Positions 8,831-17,351 of a DNA stretch of 64,000 nucleotides are shown here, piece after piece. The notes under the pieces were generated by a model. It was not told where the DNA came from. It did no database searches and saw only the letters and a program-made list of their open reading frames with translations. Numbering within the stretch: position 1 is the stretch's first letter; each line of letters starts with the position of its first letter. The stretch is from Bacillota bacterium (GTDB taxonomy: Bacteria; Bacillota; Clostridia; Tissierellales; Sedimentibacteraceae). The stretch lies in the NCBI GenBank assembly GCA_023453025.1, contig JAEXUD010000061.1, positions 1-64,000 of the forward strand, written 5' to 3'. Position numbers and translations under genes: made by a program.

Positions 8831-10081
8831 ATGGCTATTAATATGGTTGCGTCTCATGCAAAATGGCCTGAGGAAAATGATGCTATTTTTGGCCTGGCTG
8901 CTAAGGCAAAAAATGCCATTGATAAATACGGAAAAGAAAATGTAATTGATTCAACACTTGGTGCATTAGTTGATGATGATGGAAATCTTATCTGCTTAGA
9001 TACAGTATACAGTGAATTAAAATCCCTTCCAAATGCAGCAATAGCAGCATATGCTCAGGTTGCAGGCCAGTCTGATTTTCTGGAGGCTGTTCAGGATGCG
9101 TGTTTCAGGGAATATAAGCCTAAGGCTTTCATAAAAGCAGTTGCCACACCTGGAGGAACCGGTGCTGTGAGACATGCAATATGGAATTATACAAACCCCG
9201 GAGATTCAATATTGGTATGTGATTGGTTTTGGTCACCATATGTAACTATTTCAGAAGAATTCGGAAGAACTGTTACGAATTTTGAATTTTTTAACGAAAA
9301 GGGCGAATTTAATATACTCTCATTTAAAGAGAAATTTGAGGCTCTCCTTAATAAACAAAAAAGACTTGTTACTATATTAAATACCCCTGCTAATAATCCC
9401 ACAGGCTATAGCTTATCAGATGAAGAATGGGATGAAGTTTTAAATATAGCAAAAGAAAATGCAAAAAACCCGGAAAATAAAATTATATTTATGGTTGACG
9501 TAGCTTACATAGACTATGCAGGCATAGGCTCTGAAAGAAGAAAATTCTTTGAAAAATTCTCTGAGCTGCCTGAAAATGTTTTTATAATGATTGGATATAG
9601 CATGTCAAAGGGCTACACTATGTATGGTATGAGATCCGGAGCAGCTATTGGTATTTCTTCAAAAGAAGATATAGTTAATGAATTCTATTACACATGCATG
9701 CATGCTAACAGAGCTAACTGGTCAAACGGAACAAGAGGGGCTATGTCTGTTATGACTAATATTGCTAAGGACCCAGAAAAGAAAAAGGCATATGAGGATG
9801 AAGTAAACAAATATAAAACTATGCTGAGAAACCGTGCTAATGCATTTGTTGAAGGCGCTAAAGAATGCGGCTTGGAAATATTGCCTTACAGAGATGGATT
9901 TTTTGTGAGTATACCATGCAGCAATGCAAAAGAAGCTTCTGAGGAATTAATTAAAGAAAATTTATTTGTAGTTGCCTTAAAGAAGGGATTAAGGTTTGCA
10001 GTTTGTGCAGTTGCTGAGGATAAATGCAGAATTGCCCCTGCAAAAATAAAAAGAGTCCTGGATAATTTGAAACAAATATAA
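8831..10081 (+). CDS. PLP-dependent class I/II aminotransferase
   Basis: This 416-residue fold-type I aminotransferase has a substrate/cofactor segment NTPANNPTGYSLSDEEWDE. The pyridoxal-phosphate Lys is in the motif YSMSKGYTMYGMR, which has the aromatic/aspartate aminotransferase pattern. It transfers an amino group between an amino acid and a 2-oxo acid; aromatic amino acids or aspartate are plausible substrates, but the sequence does not fix this. The start at 8831 is chosen for GAGGTGA six bases upstream and because the promoter -10 lies between the two candidate ATGs. It is monocistronic, ending in a strong terminator shared with the convergent regulator gene. Confidence 0.85.
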   Translation: MAINMVASHAKWPEENDAIFGLAAKAKNAIDKYGKENVIDSTLGALVDDDGNLICLDTVYSELKSLPNAAIAAYAQVAGQSDFLEAVQDACFREYKPKAFIKAVATPGGTGAVRHAIWNYTNPGDSILVCDWFWSPYVTISEEFGRTVTNFEFFNEKGEFNILSFKEKFEALLNKQKRLVTILNTPANNPTGYSLSDEEWDEVLNIAKENAKNPENKIIFMVDVAYIDYAGIGSERRKFFEKFSELPENVFIMIGYSMSKGYTMYGMRSGAAIGISSKEDIVNEFYYTCMHANRANWSNGTRGAMSVMTNIAKDPEKKKAYEDEVNKYKTMLRNRANAFVEGAKECGLEILPYRDGFFVSIPCSNAKEASEELIKENLFVVALKKGLRFAVCAVAEDKCRIAPAKIKRVLDNLKQI

Positions 10082-10085
10082 CAGC

Positions 10086-10117
10086 AAAACACCGGAGTCT
10101 TGATTCCGGTGTTTTTT
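10086..10117. terminator. Terminator between the aminotransferase and GntR-RCK_C genes
   Basis: AACACCGGA/TCCGGTGTT stem with an 8-base loop, followed on the plus strand by TTTTT. A's precede the stem, so it can also act on the minus strand. Confidence 0.9.
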
Positions 10118-10136
10118 AACGCAAATGTAATTACGT

Positions 10137-10757
10137 TTAATTATCATACATAAAATCTTTTACACGAATATAACTGTTTTCATCACCGACAAAATAAAAA
10201 ATGTCATTTTCTTTAAATTCCGCATATGGTCCTGGAGACAGATAAATATTGTTGTTCCGTTTTATTGCAATTATAGTAGCATTAGTATTCTGCCAGAAAT
10301 TGACTTCAGATGAGGATTTCCCTAAATATTTTGACGCACTTGTAATTTTCATTTCAAAAGGTACAAATGGATTAGATTGAAACCTTTGAGTATTCTCAAA
10401 TAACAGGTCAAAATTATGTTTTAAATGCTCTATTTCCTTTTTTTGGTTTTCAAGCCCTTCATTAATTTCTGAAATTATAGACTTTACTGTTTGTTTACTG
10501 CTAAAATTTCTGATATATTTAACTGCATTTTCATAAGACTTTATAATTATGCCGCTGCCTTTCATAGTTTCTACAATATCTAAGTCTGCAAGAATATTTA
10601 TTGCTCTTCTTGCTGTTTCGGGAGAAACATTGTATTGACTTGCTATAGAAGACCTTGCGTATATTTTTTCTCCAACCACCAAATTATTTTCTACTATTCT
10701 TGAAGATATATCTAAAGCAATCTTTTGATAGACAGAGCTTTTAACTTTATCGCTCAT
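10137..10757 (-). CDS. GntR-RCK_C transcriptional regulator, BusR-like
   Basis: This is a 206-residue regulator. Residues ~5-75 form a GntR winged helix with the motif YNVSPETARRAINILADL. A coiled linker (~85-125) follows. The C-terminal ~75 residues match an RCK_C (TrkA_C) domain, including NATIIAIKRNNNIYLSP and a GDENSYIRV end. The same architecture is that of BusR of Lactococcus and Streptococcus, which binds c-di-AMP through RCK_C and represses glycine-betaine uptake genes. Here it lies directly behind an osmoprotectant ABC operon with its own promoter, so the same job is likely: lowering compatible-solute import when c-di-AMP is high. Ligand and operator are inferred, not shown. Confidence 0.83.
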   Translation of the reverse strand: MSDKVKSSVYQKIALDISSRIVENNLVVGEKIYARSSIASQYNVSPETARRAINILADLDIVETMKGSGIIIKSYENAVKYIRNFSSKQTVKSIISEINEGLENQKKEIEHLKHNFDLLFENTQRFQSNPFVPFEMKITSASKYLGKSSSEVNFWQNTNATIIAIKRNNNIYLSPGPYAEFKENDIFYFVGDENSYIRVKDFMYDN

Positions 10758-10789
10758 ATTTTAATCCTTTCATATAGAAAATCAATATC

Positions 10790-10818
10790 AGTGTAGCACA
10801 TTTTAATATAATAAACAA
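10790..10818 (-). promoter_or_regulatory. Promoter for the BusR-like gene
   Basis: Minus strand TTGTTT (10818-10813), 17-base spacer, TACACT (10795-10790), about 33 bases before the ATG. It lies after the opu terminator, so the regulator is transcribed independently. Confidence 0.55.
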
Positions 10819-10839
10819 ATAATTCAAAAAAATTAAATA

Positions 10840-10873
10840 AAAAAAGTGGCATCATATAGTTGCCACTTTTTTA
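10840..10873 (-). terminator. opu operon terminator
   Basis: AAAAGTGGCA/TGCCACTTTTTT hairpin with a 9-base loop, five bases after the substrate-binding protein gene. Confidence 0.85.
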
Positions 10874-10877
10874 TATA

Positions 10878-11801
10878 CTACTTGATTAACCCTTCCGATT
10901 GAAGCCATTCTCTGGCTACTTCTTCAGGTTCTCTTTCATTTATGTCAACCTCATAATTAAGTTTGGTTATCGTTTCAGTATCCAGCAATAAAGCTATTTT
11001 GCCAAGAATTTCTTCTATTTCCGGATTGCTTTCAAGCATTTCCTTTCTGACTACCGGAGCAGCATTATAAACCGGGAAGAATGCCTTGTCATCCTCTAGG
11101 TTAACCAAATCATACGCAGCTATACGACCGTCTGTTGCAAATCCCATAGCAATATCAACTTGTTCTTCTTTTAAGGTCTTGTACATTATGCCTAGATCCA
11201 TTATTTTTATTTCATTTTCACCTTGAGTAAATCCATAATGTTCTTGTACGCCCGGATAACCGTCAGGTCTGATTGAAAACTCATGATCTATTGCTGTTAT
11301 TAATTCACCTGGATTTTCATTGATATACTCAGCTAAATCACTTATAGACTTTATTCCTAATCTTTCGGATTCTTCACGACGCATCATTAATGTATAGGTG
11401 TTATTTAAAGATGCATATTGCAGCCATTCAAGATTATTTTCCGCGTCCTCTGCCTTAACCTTATCATATGCATCCTGGGAATCTGTTATTGGATCCTCAT
11501 GCTGAAGAAATGACAGCCAGGCTGTTCCAGTATACTCCCAATACATGTCAAAATCACCGTTTTCTAATGCCAAACGCACCTTATCTGAACCTGCCACACC
11601 TGTCTTGTCTTCAACTTTATATCCGGCATCCTCCAATGCAAGAACCGTTATTTGTCCTAAAAGCAATTGCTCTGTAAATTCTTTAGAACCTATTTTTATA
11701 GTTTCCTCACTCTTACCTCCACATGCACTTAAAACGCCTGCAATAAGTATTAATACCAGTGCAAAAACAAAGCCCCTCGTAAATATTGATCTTCTTATCA
11801 T
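10878..11801 (-). CDS. Glycine betaine/choline/carnitine ABC transporter substrate-binding lipoprotein
   Basis: This 307-residue OpuCC/OsmF-type binding protein has a signal peptide ending in the lipobox LSACG (Cys ~27), so it is membrane-tethered outside the cell. The family start IKIGSKEFTEQLLLGQ and the segment MYWEYTGTAW are typical of quaternary-amine binding proteins. It delivers compatible solutes such as choline, carnitine or betaine to the permeases encoded just upstream. It is the last gene of a four-gene operon (permease, ATPase, permease, binding protein). Exact ligand cannot be assigned from sequence alone. Confidence 0.9.
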   Translation of the reverse strand: MIRRSIFTRGFVFALVLILIAGVLSACGGKSEETIKIGSKEFTEQLLLGQITVLALEDAGYKVEDKTGVAGSDKVRLALENGDFDMYWEYTGTAWLSFLQHEDPITDSQDAYDKVKAEDAENNLEWLQYASLNNTYTLMMRREESERLGIKSISDLAEYINENPGELITAIDHEFSIRPDGYPGVQEHYGFTQGENEIKIMDLGIMYKTLKEEQVDIAMGFATDGRIAAYDLVNLEDDKAFFPVYNAAPVVRKEMLESNPEIEEILGKIALLLDTETITKLNYEVDINEREPEEVAREWLQSEGLIK

Positions 11802-11811
11802 AACTCCTCCT

Positions 11812-12552
11812 TTAATATTTATTTTTTAAATGAGCTTCAATTAAACCCATTAAATAATCAGTTAATATAGCCAGCAATGCTGAAAGCATCGCCCCTAATA
11901 TTACAATTTGCCATCTGTTTATATTATTGCCTGCTATAATTAAATCTCCTAATCCGCCTGCCCCTATGAATGCAGCCAATGTCGCTGTCCCTATATTTAT
12001 AGTGACAGCAGTTCTGATTCCTGCCATAATTACCGGATATGAAATTGGAAGCTCTATTTTAGTCAATACTTTTTTTGGTGTCATTCCCATTCCCTTGGCA
12101 GCTTCAAGTATAGATTTATCAACACCTAAAATACCGGCCAACGTATTGTTTAATACAGGAAGCAGAGAATATAACCAAAGTGCAAATACTCCGGATGAAA
12201 ATCCTACCCCTAACATACTGACAAACAGCGCAAGTATTGCCAGGCTGGGTATTGTTTGTCCAATATTTACAATACTTACAACTATATTAGTAAAGTGCTT
12301 GAATTTAGGTCTGGTAAGAAATATCCCCAATGGTACGGAAACTATTACTGCCGCACCTGCTGAAACCAAAACAAGGCTCACATGCTGACATAATAGCTTG
12401 AAAATTTTGTTATATGTTACATAGTTTGCTACGATTTTGTCTTGAGGGTAATTTACTACATAAAAGCTATATCCTATACCTATCATTAAAAGTATCAGAG
12501 GAAATATTAATTTCTTAGTCTTGAAATTGCTTATAGAATTAGTCATTGTCAC
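11812..12552 (-). CDS. Osmoprotectant ABC transporter permease (OpuCB/CD type)
   Basis: This 246-residue membrane protein has an N-terminal anchor, about five further hydrophobic segments, and a binding-protein-dependent permease loop (LEAAKGMGMTPKKVLTKIELPI). The IGAGGLGDLI stretch is typical of the Opu/ProW family. It overlaps the upstream ATPase gene by 14 bases, indicating translational coupling. With the other permease (13667-14290) it should form the heterodimeric membrane channel of the uptake system. Confidence 0.88.
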   Translation of the reverse strand: MTMTNSISNFKTKKLIFPLILLMIGIGYSFYVVNYPQDKIVANYVTYNKIFKLLCQHVSLVLVSAGAAVIVSVPLGIFLTRPKFKHFTNIVVSIVNIGQTIPSLAILALFVSMLGVGFSSGVFALWLYSLLPVLNNTLAGILGVDKSILEAAKGMGMTPKKVLTKIELPISYPVIMAGIRTAVTINIGTATLAAFIGAGGLGDLIIAGNNINRWQIVILGAMLSALLAILTDYLMGLIEAHLKNKY

Positions 12553-13639
12553 TCACCGCATTTAAAATATCATTTATTCCTATCCAGCCTTTTAGCTGCT
12601 CCTTCTCATTCGCCACATATATGTATCTTTGACCAATTCGAAGCATTTCTGAAAGTGCATCATTAAGTGACATTCTTTCTTCTACAGTAACCTCTAATTC
12701 CTTCTTATAGTCTCCGGCTAATCCATTCTTATTTTCAATATCCTTTAACTTGATATAGCCATGAAGCTTGTCTCCTTGCTCTGTTATAGCAATTGTTTTT
12801 AAACCGTTTCGCAGCATTATAGATCTCGCATCCTCAATAGGCGAATTCATCTTTACACTGAATGTATTATGCATGACTTCTTCACATGTAATAAGATTTA
12901 AGCGTTTTATTGACCTGTTACCACCCACAAGATTTTCTACAAATTCATCTGCAGGGGAGCTTAAAATATCATTTGGAGTACCTTGTTGTATTATTTTTCC
13001 TTGCTTAATTACAACAATTCTATCTCCCATTTTTATTGCCTCATCTATATCGTGAGTTACAAATACTATTGTCTTTTTAATTTTTTCTTGAACATGCAAG
13101 AATTCATTTTGCAGCTTGCTTCTGGTTATAGGGTCAAGAGCACCAAAAGGTTCATCCATAAGCATGACCGGGGGATCTGCTGCAAGTGCTCTTGCTACTC
13201 CCACCCTCTGCCTCTGACCTCCGCTAAGGTCTGATGGTTTTCTGTTCTTGTAAATGTCAGGGTTCAGTTCCATTAGCCTAAGCAGTTCATCGACTCTCGC
13301 GCTTATTCTTTCTTTCTCCCATTTTTTCTCCTTGGGGACTGTTGCTATATTTTCTGCAATTGTCATATGCGGAAACAAACCAATATTCTGTATGACATAT
13401 CCGATATTACGTCTGAGCTCAACCGGATTTTGACTTATTATATTTTTGCCATCAATGTAAATATTTCCTGATGTTGGCTCTATCAATCTGTTAACCATTT
13501 TCATAGTTGTTGTTTTTCCGCATCCTGAAGGACCAACAAGTATACAGATTTCTCCTTCTTTAATATGAAGATTTAAATTATCGACTGCAAAATTTTTTGA
13601 ATTAGGATATTTTTTACATACATTTTCAAATTTTATCAA
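12539..13639 (-). CDS. Osmoprotectant ABC transporter ATP-binding protein with CBS domains (OpuCA type)
   Basis: This 366-residue ATPase drives import of compatible solutes. Walker A is GPSGCGKTTTMK, the signature LSGGQRQRVGVARAL, and Walker B VMLMDEPFGALDP followed by the switch His in VTHDIDEA. The C-terminal ~120 residues carry two CBS motifs. In OpuCA-type proteins these respond to ionic strength or cyclic nucleotides; in some Bacillota c-di-AMP binds there. Together with the neighbouring BusR-like regulator this suggests control at both protein and transcription level, which is inference. Confidence 0.92.
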   Translation of the reverse strand: MIKFENVCKKYPNSKNFAVDNLNLHIKEGEICILVGPSGCGKTTTMKMVNRLIEPTSGNIYIDGKNIISQNPVELRRNIGYVIQNIGLFPHMTIAENIATVPKEKKWEKERISARVDELLRLMELNPDIYKNRKPSDLSGGQRQRVGVARALAADPPVMLMDEPFGALDPITRSKLQNEFLHVQEKIKKTIVFVTHDIDEAIKMGDRIVVIKQGKIIQQGTPNDILSSPADEFVENLVGGNRSIKRLNLITCEEVMHNTFSVKMNSPIEDARSIMLRNGLKTIAITEQGDKLHGYIKLKDIENKNGLAGDYKKELEVTVEERMSLNDALSEMLRIGQRYIYVANEKEQLKGWIGINDILNAVSDND

Positions 13640-13666
13640 ATATTATTCCTCCATTCCTATCCTACT

Positions 13667-14290
13667 TTACTTGACTTCTACTTTTTTTTGGATGAAATAT
13701 AAAAGCCTGTCCATAATGATTGCCAATAAAGAAATCATTATTGCTCCAATAACTACCATTTTATCATTAGTTCTTTGAATACCTTGGAAAATGTAGTCTC
13801 CAAGTCCGCCTGCACCAACATATGAAGCAATTGCTCCCATTCCCACGCCCATAACTACTGCAGTTCTTACTCCTGCAATTAAGACCGGAAATGCTAATGG
13901 CAGCTTAATCTTAAACATAATTTTCAAATTAGACATACCCATGCCCTTTGCGGATTCTATTATTGCCGGGCTGATATTTTTAATTCCGGTATAGACATTC
14001 CTCACAATCGGAAGCTGTGTATATAAAACCAGACCTATTATTGCAGGAGTTGCACCAATATGAAAAATTGGAATCAACACGGCGAATAGCGCCAAGCTTG
14101 GAATTGTCATAAGTACTTCAGCTATGCTAAGTACAACCTTTGCAGAATTTTCATTGAATGTTATTATAATTCCCACTAAAACACCTAACATAATTGATAT
14201 AGCCATAGCAATCAGTACCATTAAAAGATGCTCCCATGTTAATTCTATTATAGAGTCTAATCGATTTATAAAAAAATCAATAAATTTCAT
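13667..14290 (-). CDS. Osmoprotectant ABC transporter permease (first gene of operon)
   Basis: This 207-residue permease has about five membrane segments and the EAA-like loop IESAKGMGMSNLKIMFKIKL, followed by SYVGAGGLGDYIF. It is paralogous to the second permease in the operon but lacks that protein's extra N-terminal segment. It is first in the minus-strand opu operon. A GGGGGAG ribosome-binding site precedes its ATG at 14290. Confidence 0.88.
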   Translation of the reverse strand: MKFIDFFINRLDSIIELTWEHLLMVLIAMAISIMLGVLVGIIITFNENSAKVVLSIAEVLMTIPSLALFAVLIPIFHIGATPAIIGLVLYTQLPIVRNVYTGIKNISPAIIESAKGMGMSNLKIMFKIKLPLAFPVLIAGVRTAVVMGVGMGAIASYVGAGGLGDYIFQGIQRTNDKMVVIGAIMISLLAIIMDRLLYFIQKKVEVK

Positions 14291-14330
14291 AATACTCCCC
14301 CTTTTAGTATAAATTAGAAGTAACTACTTT

Positions 14331-14359
14331 ATTGTATCATATAAGTTGTCAGTTTGACT
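14331..14359 (-). promoter_or_regulatory. Probable opu operon promoter with GTCA-N3-TGAC palindrome
   Basis: Minus strand TACAAT (14336-14331) is a good -10. The -35 region (AGTCAA at 14359-14354) is poor, as expected for a regulated promoter. A short palindrome GTCA-GTT-TGAC (14348-14358) overlaps this -35. It could be an operator for the BusR-like regulator or an activator, but a single short palindrome is weak evidence. Confidence 0.45.
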
Positions 14360-14475
14360 AGTTTTTTTTATGCGCATTTCGCTATTCATTTTTTATAGTA
14401 AGTTTTATCAAAATAAGATTATTCAGCTGGGGTAATGATAGGTTTTAGACTATACATGACAAAGACACTTAGTTT

Positions 14476-14503
14476 AAAAAAACCGCTATATGCACTATAG
14501 CGG
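14476..14503 (-). terminator. argG terminator
   Basis: Minus strand CCGCTATA/TATAGCGG with a five-base loop, followed by seven T. Confidence 0.9.
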
Positions 14504-14553
14504 TCCGATTGATGACACAATTATCAATATGGCAGGTTTTTGAAAGAATTTTT

Positions 14554-15810
14554 TTATTCTTTGAAACTGTACTTAACTTGTGGAGCATTTTTCTTGCTGT
14601 TTAATTCATTTAAAGCTTGAATTTTATATGGCAGACTATAAAGATTGATAAATCCTGTTGCATCCTTTTGATCGTATAAATCACCTGTTGAAAATGATGA
14701 AATTGATTCATTATATAGTGCATGGTCAGAAGCCATTCCTGCAAATTTAATATTTCCTTTGAATAATTTAAGCTTTACTGTTCCTGTTACATTTTTTTGT
14801 GTTGAATCAACAAATGCGTCAAATGCATTTTTAAGCCCTGAGAACCACATTGCATTGTATACTAACTCAGCATATTTTTGACCGATGATATCCTTGAAGT
14901 GTGAAGTTTCTTTTTCTAACACAAAGCTTTCAAGATATTTATGTGCTTCAACCAGCAGAGTTCCTCCAGGTGTTTCATAAATACCTCTTGATTTCATACC
15001 CACAAGTCTGTTTTCAAGTAAATCTATTACACCTATACCGTGAATGCCTCCAATTTTATTCAATGCGCTCAGCATTTCTTCACCGTTTAATTTCTTTCCG
15101 TTTAACTTAACCGGTATTCCTTCTTTAAATTCTATTTCAACATATTCAGATAGATCCGGTGTCTTTTCTACTGTGTTACTCATAACCAAAATCTCATCAA
15201 AATCAGGTTCAACTCCTGGATTTTCAAGCATACCGCCTTCATGGCTTATATGAAGTATATTTTGGTCTCTTGAATAAATTTTTTCCTTTGTTATTCCGTG
15301 AAGGTCAACGTTTTTAGTTTGAGCATAGTCTATTGCTTCTTCTCTGGAAGTTATGTCCCATATACGCCATGGTGCAATTATTTTAATTGCAGGATCAAGT
15401 GCTGCTATAGCCGTTTCCAGGCGAACCTGATCATTCCCTTTTCCTGTGCACCCATGGGCAATGTATTTTGCCCCTTCCCTATGTGCTGTTTCAACTAATT
15501 TTTTTGCTATTAAAGGTCTTGCATAAGCAGTACCTAAAAGATATTTTCCTTCATAGATAGCATTTGCCTTTAAGCCTTTGTAAACATATTCTTCTACAAA
15601 CTCATTTACTACATTTTCAATATATACCTTACTTGCCCCAGATGATAATGCCTTGTTTTTTACAAAGTCCATATCATCCTCCTGACCTACGTTAACGCAG
15701 CAGGCGATAATATCCAGGTTATCATAATTATCTTTTAGCCAAGGAATAATAATTGATGTATCAAGTCCTCCTGAATAAGCTAATACTACTTTTTCTTTTT
15801 CCATTTCCAA
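14554..15810 (-). CDS. argG: Argininosuccinate synthase
   Basis: This 418-residue enzyme joins citrulline and aspartate using ATP, the penultimate step of arginine synthesis. The N-type ATP pyrophosphatase P-loop is VLAYSGGLDTSIIIPWL at the N-terminus. The citrulline/aspartate-binding stretch AHGCTGKGNDQVR is also present. Length fits the family. No argH or other arg gene is adjacent. Expression appears to be controlled by a T-box leader with an arginine specifier ~150-370 bases upstream, so it would be induced when tRNA-Arg is uncharged. Confidence 0.96.
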   Translation of the reverse strand: MEMEKEKVVLAYSGGLDTSIIIPWLKDNYDNLDIIACCVNVGQEDDMDFVKNKALSSGASKVYIENVVNEFVEEYVYKGLKANAIYEGKYLLGTAYARPLIAKKLVETAHREGAKYIAHGCTGKGNDQVRLETAIAALDPAIKIIAPWRIWDITSREEAIDYAQTKNVDLHGITKEKIYSRDQNILHISHEGGMLENPGVEPDFDEILVMSNTVEKTPDLSEYVEIEFKEGIPVKLNGKKLNGEEMLSALNKIGGIHGIGVIDLLENRLVGMKSRGIYETPGGTLLVEAHKYLESFVLEKETSHFKDIIGQKYAELVYNAMWFSGLKNAFDAFVDSTQKNVTGTVKLKLFKGNIKFAGMASDHALYNESISSFSTGDLYDQKDATGFINLYSLPYKIQALNELNSKKNAPQVKYSFKE

Positions 15811-15919
15811 ACCTCCAAGGTGATTTATTAGTATTTAACGATTGATAAACGTATTTTTATTCATTTGTTGATTGTTAATTAATGAAAGTCAAGATAAGCT
15901 ATGACATATTACAGGTTTA

Positions 15920-15965
15920 CCTACCGCAATTTTTCAGAAAAAACGCTCTGAAAAACAGGGTTAGG
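15920..15965. repeat. Dispersed hairpin repeat, copy 1 (argG leader)
   Basis: CCTACCGC...TTTTTCAGA pairs with TCTGAAAAA...GGGTTAGG around an 8-base loop. The same hairpin recurs at 16414, 28739 and 30180. This copy lies between the T-box terminator and the argG start, five bases from the terminator's T run. Confidence 0.8.
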
Positions 15966-15970
15966 CATAC

Positions 15971-16180
15971 AAAAAATCTGCCTATGAAGAGGCGATTGAT
16001 ATCGCGTTACCACTCTTCTTCTAAGCAGATTGCTATCTCTTTCATTATAACGGTATTTAACCGTACTCTCATACTACTAATTCTGAGAATCTTTTCATGG
16101 ATTCTATTCGATTAAATATCACTGCCGACCTCACACTCTGTACCGGCTCGCTGAAGTTAAATTTAATTTACTGTTCCAAT
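15971..16180 (-). promoter_or_regulatory. T-box riboswitch of argG, AGA (Arg) specifier
   Basis: Minus strand leader with the expected order of T-box elements. An AGTA kink-turn motif is near 16172 and an AG-bulge AGCGAGC is near 16152. The distal loop GAGTGTGAGG follows, then the specifier region GAATAGAATCC (16109-16099) in which AGA (16105-16103) is the best Arg codon. The T-box AGAGTGGTAACGCG (16017-16004) ends in the terminator arm GCCTCTTCATAGGCAG plus TTTTTT. Stem pairing ATTAAAT/ATTTAAT below the AG-bulge supports the register. It should read uncharged tRNA-Arg(UCU) and permit argG transcription. Confidence 0.85.
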
Positions 16181-16214
16181 CATTAAATTATACATAATAA
16201 ATTATTTTTATACA

Positions 16215-16243
16215 ATTATATGATGCGCTTTGTAATTTGTCAA
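16215..16243 (-). promoter_or_regulatory. Promoter of the argG T-box transcript
   Basis: Consensus promoter on the minus strand: TTGACA (16243-16238), 17-base spacer, TATAAT (16220-16215). Confidence 0.9.
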
Positions 16244-16343
16244 TAGAAATTTTAAAAAATTTCACTAAATCTTATATTTATTCCATTTAAGTTTATTGTT
16301 TTATTAAAATAATATGACTTAATGTCTTCGTTTTCAAAAATAT

Positions 16344-16466
16344 ATTCGCAGGCTCCATCTCCAATTTATTTACTACCTTACGGTCGCATAAATCGGGATT
16401 ACGCTGCATAAGACCTACCGCCATCTTTCAGAAAAACCCGTTCTGAAAATTAGGGTTAGGGCTATA
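16344..16466. repeat. Dispersed hairpin repeat, copy 2, with ~70-bp extension module
   Basis: The hairpin CCTACCGCCATCTTTCAGA/TTCTGAAAATTAGGGTTAGG (16414-16460) is preceded by a module starting ATTCGCAGGCTCCATCTC and ending GCTGCATAAGA. The whole ~120-bp unit reappears at 30111-30230 with about 85% identity by eye. This copy abuts the T run of the tRNA-Val terminator. Confidence 0.85.
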
Positions 16467-16494
16467 AAAAAAGAATGTTTTTCAACACTCTTTC
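16466..16494 (-). terminator. tRNA-Val terminator
   Basis: Minus strand AAAGAGTGTT/AACATTCTTT with a GAAA-type loop, followed by a T run. Confidence 0.85.
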
Positions 16495-16498
16495 TTAA

Positions 16499-16571
16499 TG
16501 GAAACTATAGGGCTCGAACCTATGACCCCCTGCTTGTAAGGCAGATGCTCTCCCAACTGAGCTAAGCTTCC
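16499..16571 (-). tRNA. tRNA-Val (anticodon UAC), CCA not encoded
   Basis: Minus strand acceptor GGAAGCT pairs with AGTTTCC (one G-U pair) and discriminator A. The anticodon loop is CTTACAA within TCTGC/GCAGG, giving anticodon TAC. The T arm has GGTTCGAGCC. The next bases are TTA, so the CCA end must be added after transcription, unlike the tRNA-Lys and tRNA-Ser genes here. Confidence 0.97.
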
Positions 16572-16597
16572 GAAATATTTAATTATCGGTGAAAACA

Positions 16598-16626
16598 ATG
16601 TTATCACAATTATAATCGCTTGTCAA
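16598..16626 (-). promoter_or_regulatory. tRNA-Val promoter
   Basis: Minus strand TTGACA (16626-16621), 17-base spacer, TAACAT (16603-16598). Confidence 0.8.
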
Positions 16627-16735
16627 TATTTTTGAGTCATCTTTTAAGATAATTTTTATATCTGAAATGTAGAAATAATATATATAATGCTTTATCTGCT
16701 TAAAGTCCTGACGATTTCAAAGAATCATTAATTAT

Positions 16736-16764
16736 TTGATGATTATGTCAGAGTTTGTTATAAT
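16736..16764 (+). promoter_or_regulatory. Promoter of the ABM-domain gene
   Basis: TTGATG (16736-16741), 17-base spacer, TATAAT (16759-16764), about 30 bases before the ATG. Confidence 0.75.
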
Positions 16765-16795
16765 AAAAAATATACTAAATTAATTGGAGGTTATT

Positions 16796-17080
16796 ATGGT
16801 TAAGGTTGTTGCAAAGGGATATTTTCATGAGGGTAAAACAGAGGAAGCAATCAAGCTTTATAAGGAGCTCGTAAATGAAACAAGAAAAGAAGATGGCTGC
16901 ATAGCATATAATTTGTTCAGGGATACAAAAAATCCGTCAATTTTGACAATGATAGAAGAATGGGAAAGTCAAGAAGCATTGGATTTGCATATGAAGACAA
17001 AACACTTCACAACACTTGTTCCTATGATAAGCAATTATAGAAAAACCAGCGAACTAAATATATATGAATTGGAATTATAA
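16796..17080 (+). CDS. Antibiotic biosynthesis monooxygenase (ABM)-domain protein, YgiN-like
   Basis: This 94-residue protein is a single ABM ferredoxin-like domain. The family pattern is visible as AKGYFHEGKTEEAIKLYKEL, then EDGCIAYNLF and MIEEWESQEALDLHMKTKHF. Members include quinol monooxygenases and heme-degrading relatives, usually dimers without added cofactor; the substrate here is unknown. The ATG at 16796 has GGAGG five bases upstream; an in-frame TTG at 16784 overlaps that site and is unlikely. It is a single-gene unit with its own promoter and terminator. Confidence 0.85.
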   Translation: MVKVVAKGYFHEGKTEEAIKLYKELVNETRKEDGCIAYNLFRDTKNPSILTMIEEWESQEALDLHMKTKHFTTLVPMISNYRKTSELNIYELEL

Positions 17081-17115
17081 TATTGTTGTAAATAATAATT
17101 TTGTACTGTATTAAG

Positions 17116-17144
17116 AAGTTCTGCGTATTAGCCAGAACTTTTTT
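17116..17144 (+). terminator. Terminator of the ABM-domain gene
   Basis: AAGTTCTG/CAGAACTT hairpin followed by TTTTTATTTTT. The ~200 bases after it, up to cotJA, hold nothing I can name. Confidence 0.85.
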
Positions 17145-17351
17145 ATTTTTTATAAAAATATTGCCATGCTTCATTAGCTATTTTTTATTGCGTTAGCTCT
17201 GCACCTTTCGCCGGTACTAATAAGGATTAGGTTTTGAAATTAATTTTATTTTTTTGAAATATGCTCTTTTAATATAAGTCACTATTTGTCAATTCATGAA
17301 TAATATAGGTATAGCTATTGATATATTTAATGGTAAATTAAAAAGAAGGGA

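Noticed and set aside
12768..13234. Two frames antisense to the opu ATPase gene
   Set aside because: Both are shadows of conserved ABC and CBS coding sequence.
15882..16115. Open frame over the argG T-box
   Set aside because: It lies antisense to a clear structured leader and has no ribosome-binding site.
17230..17350. Sigma-E promoter for cotJ
   Set aside because: Partial matches exist (GTCACTAT, CATGAATAAT), but the spacing is wrong for the consensus.
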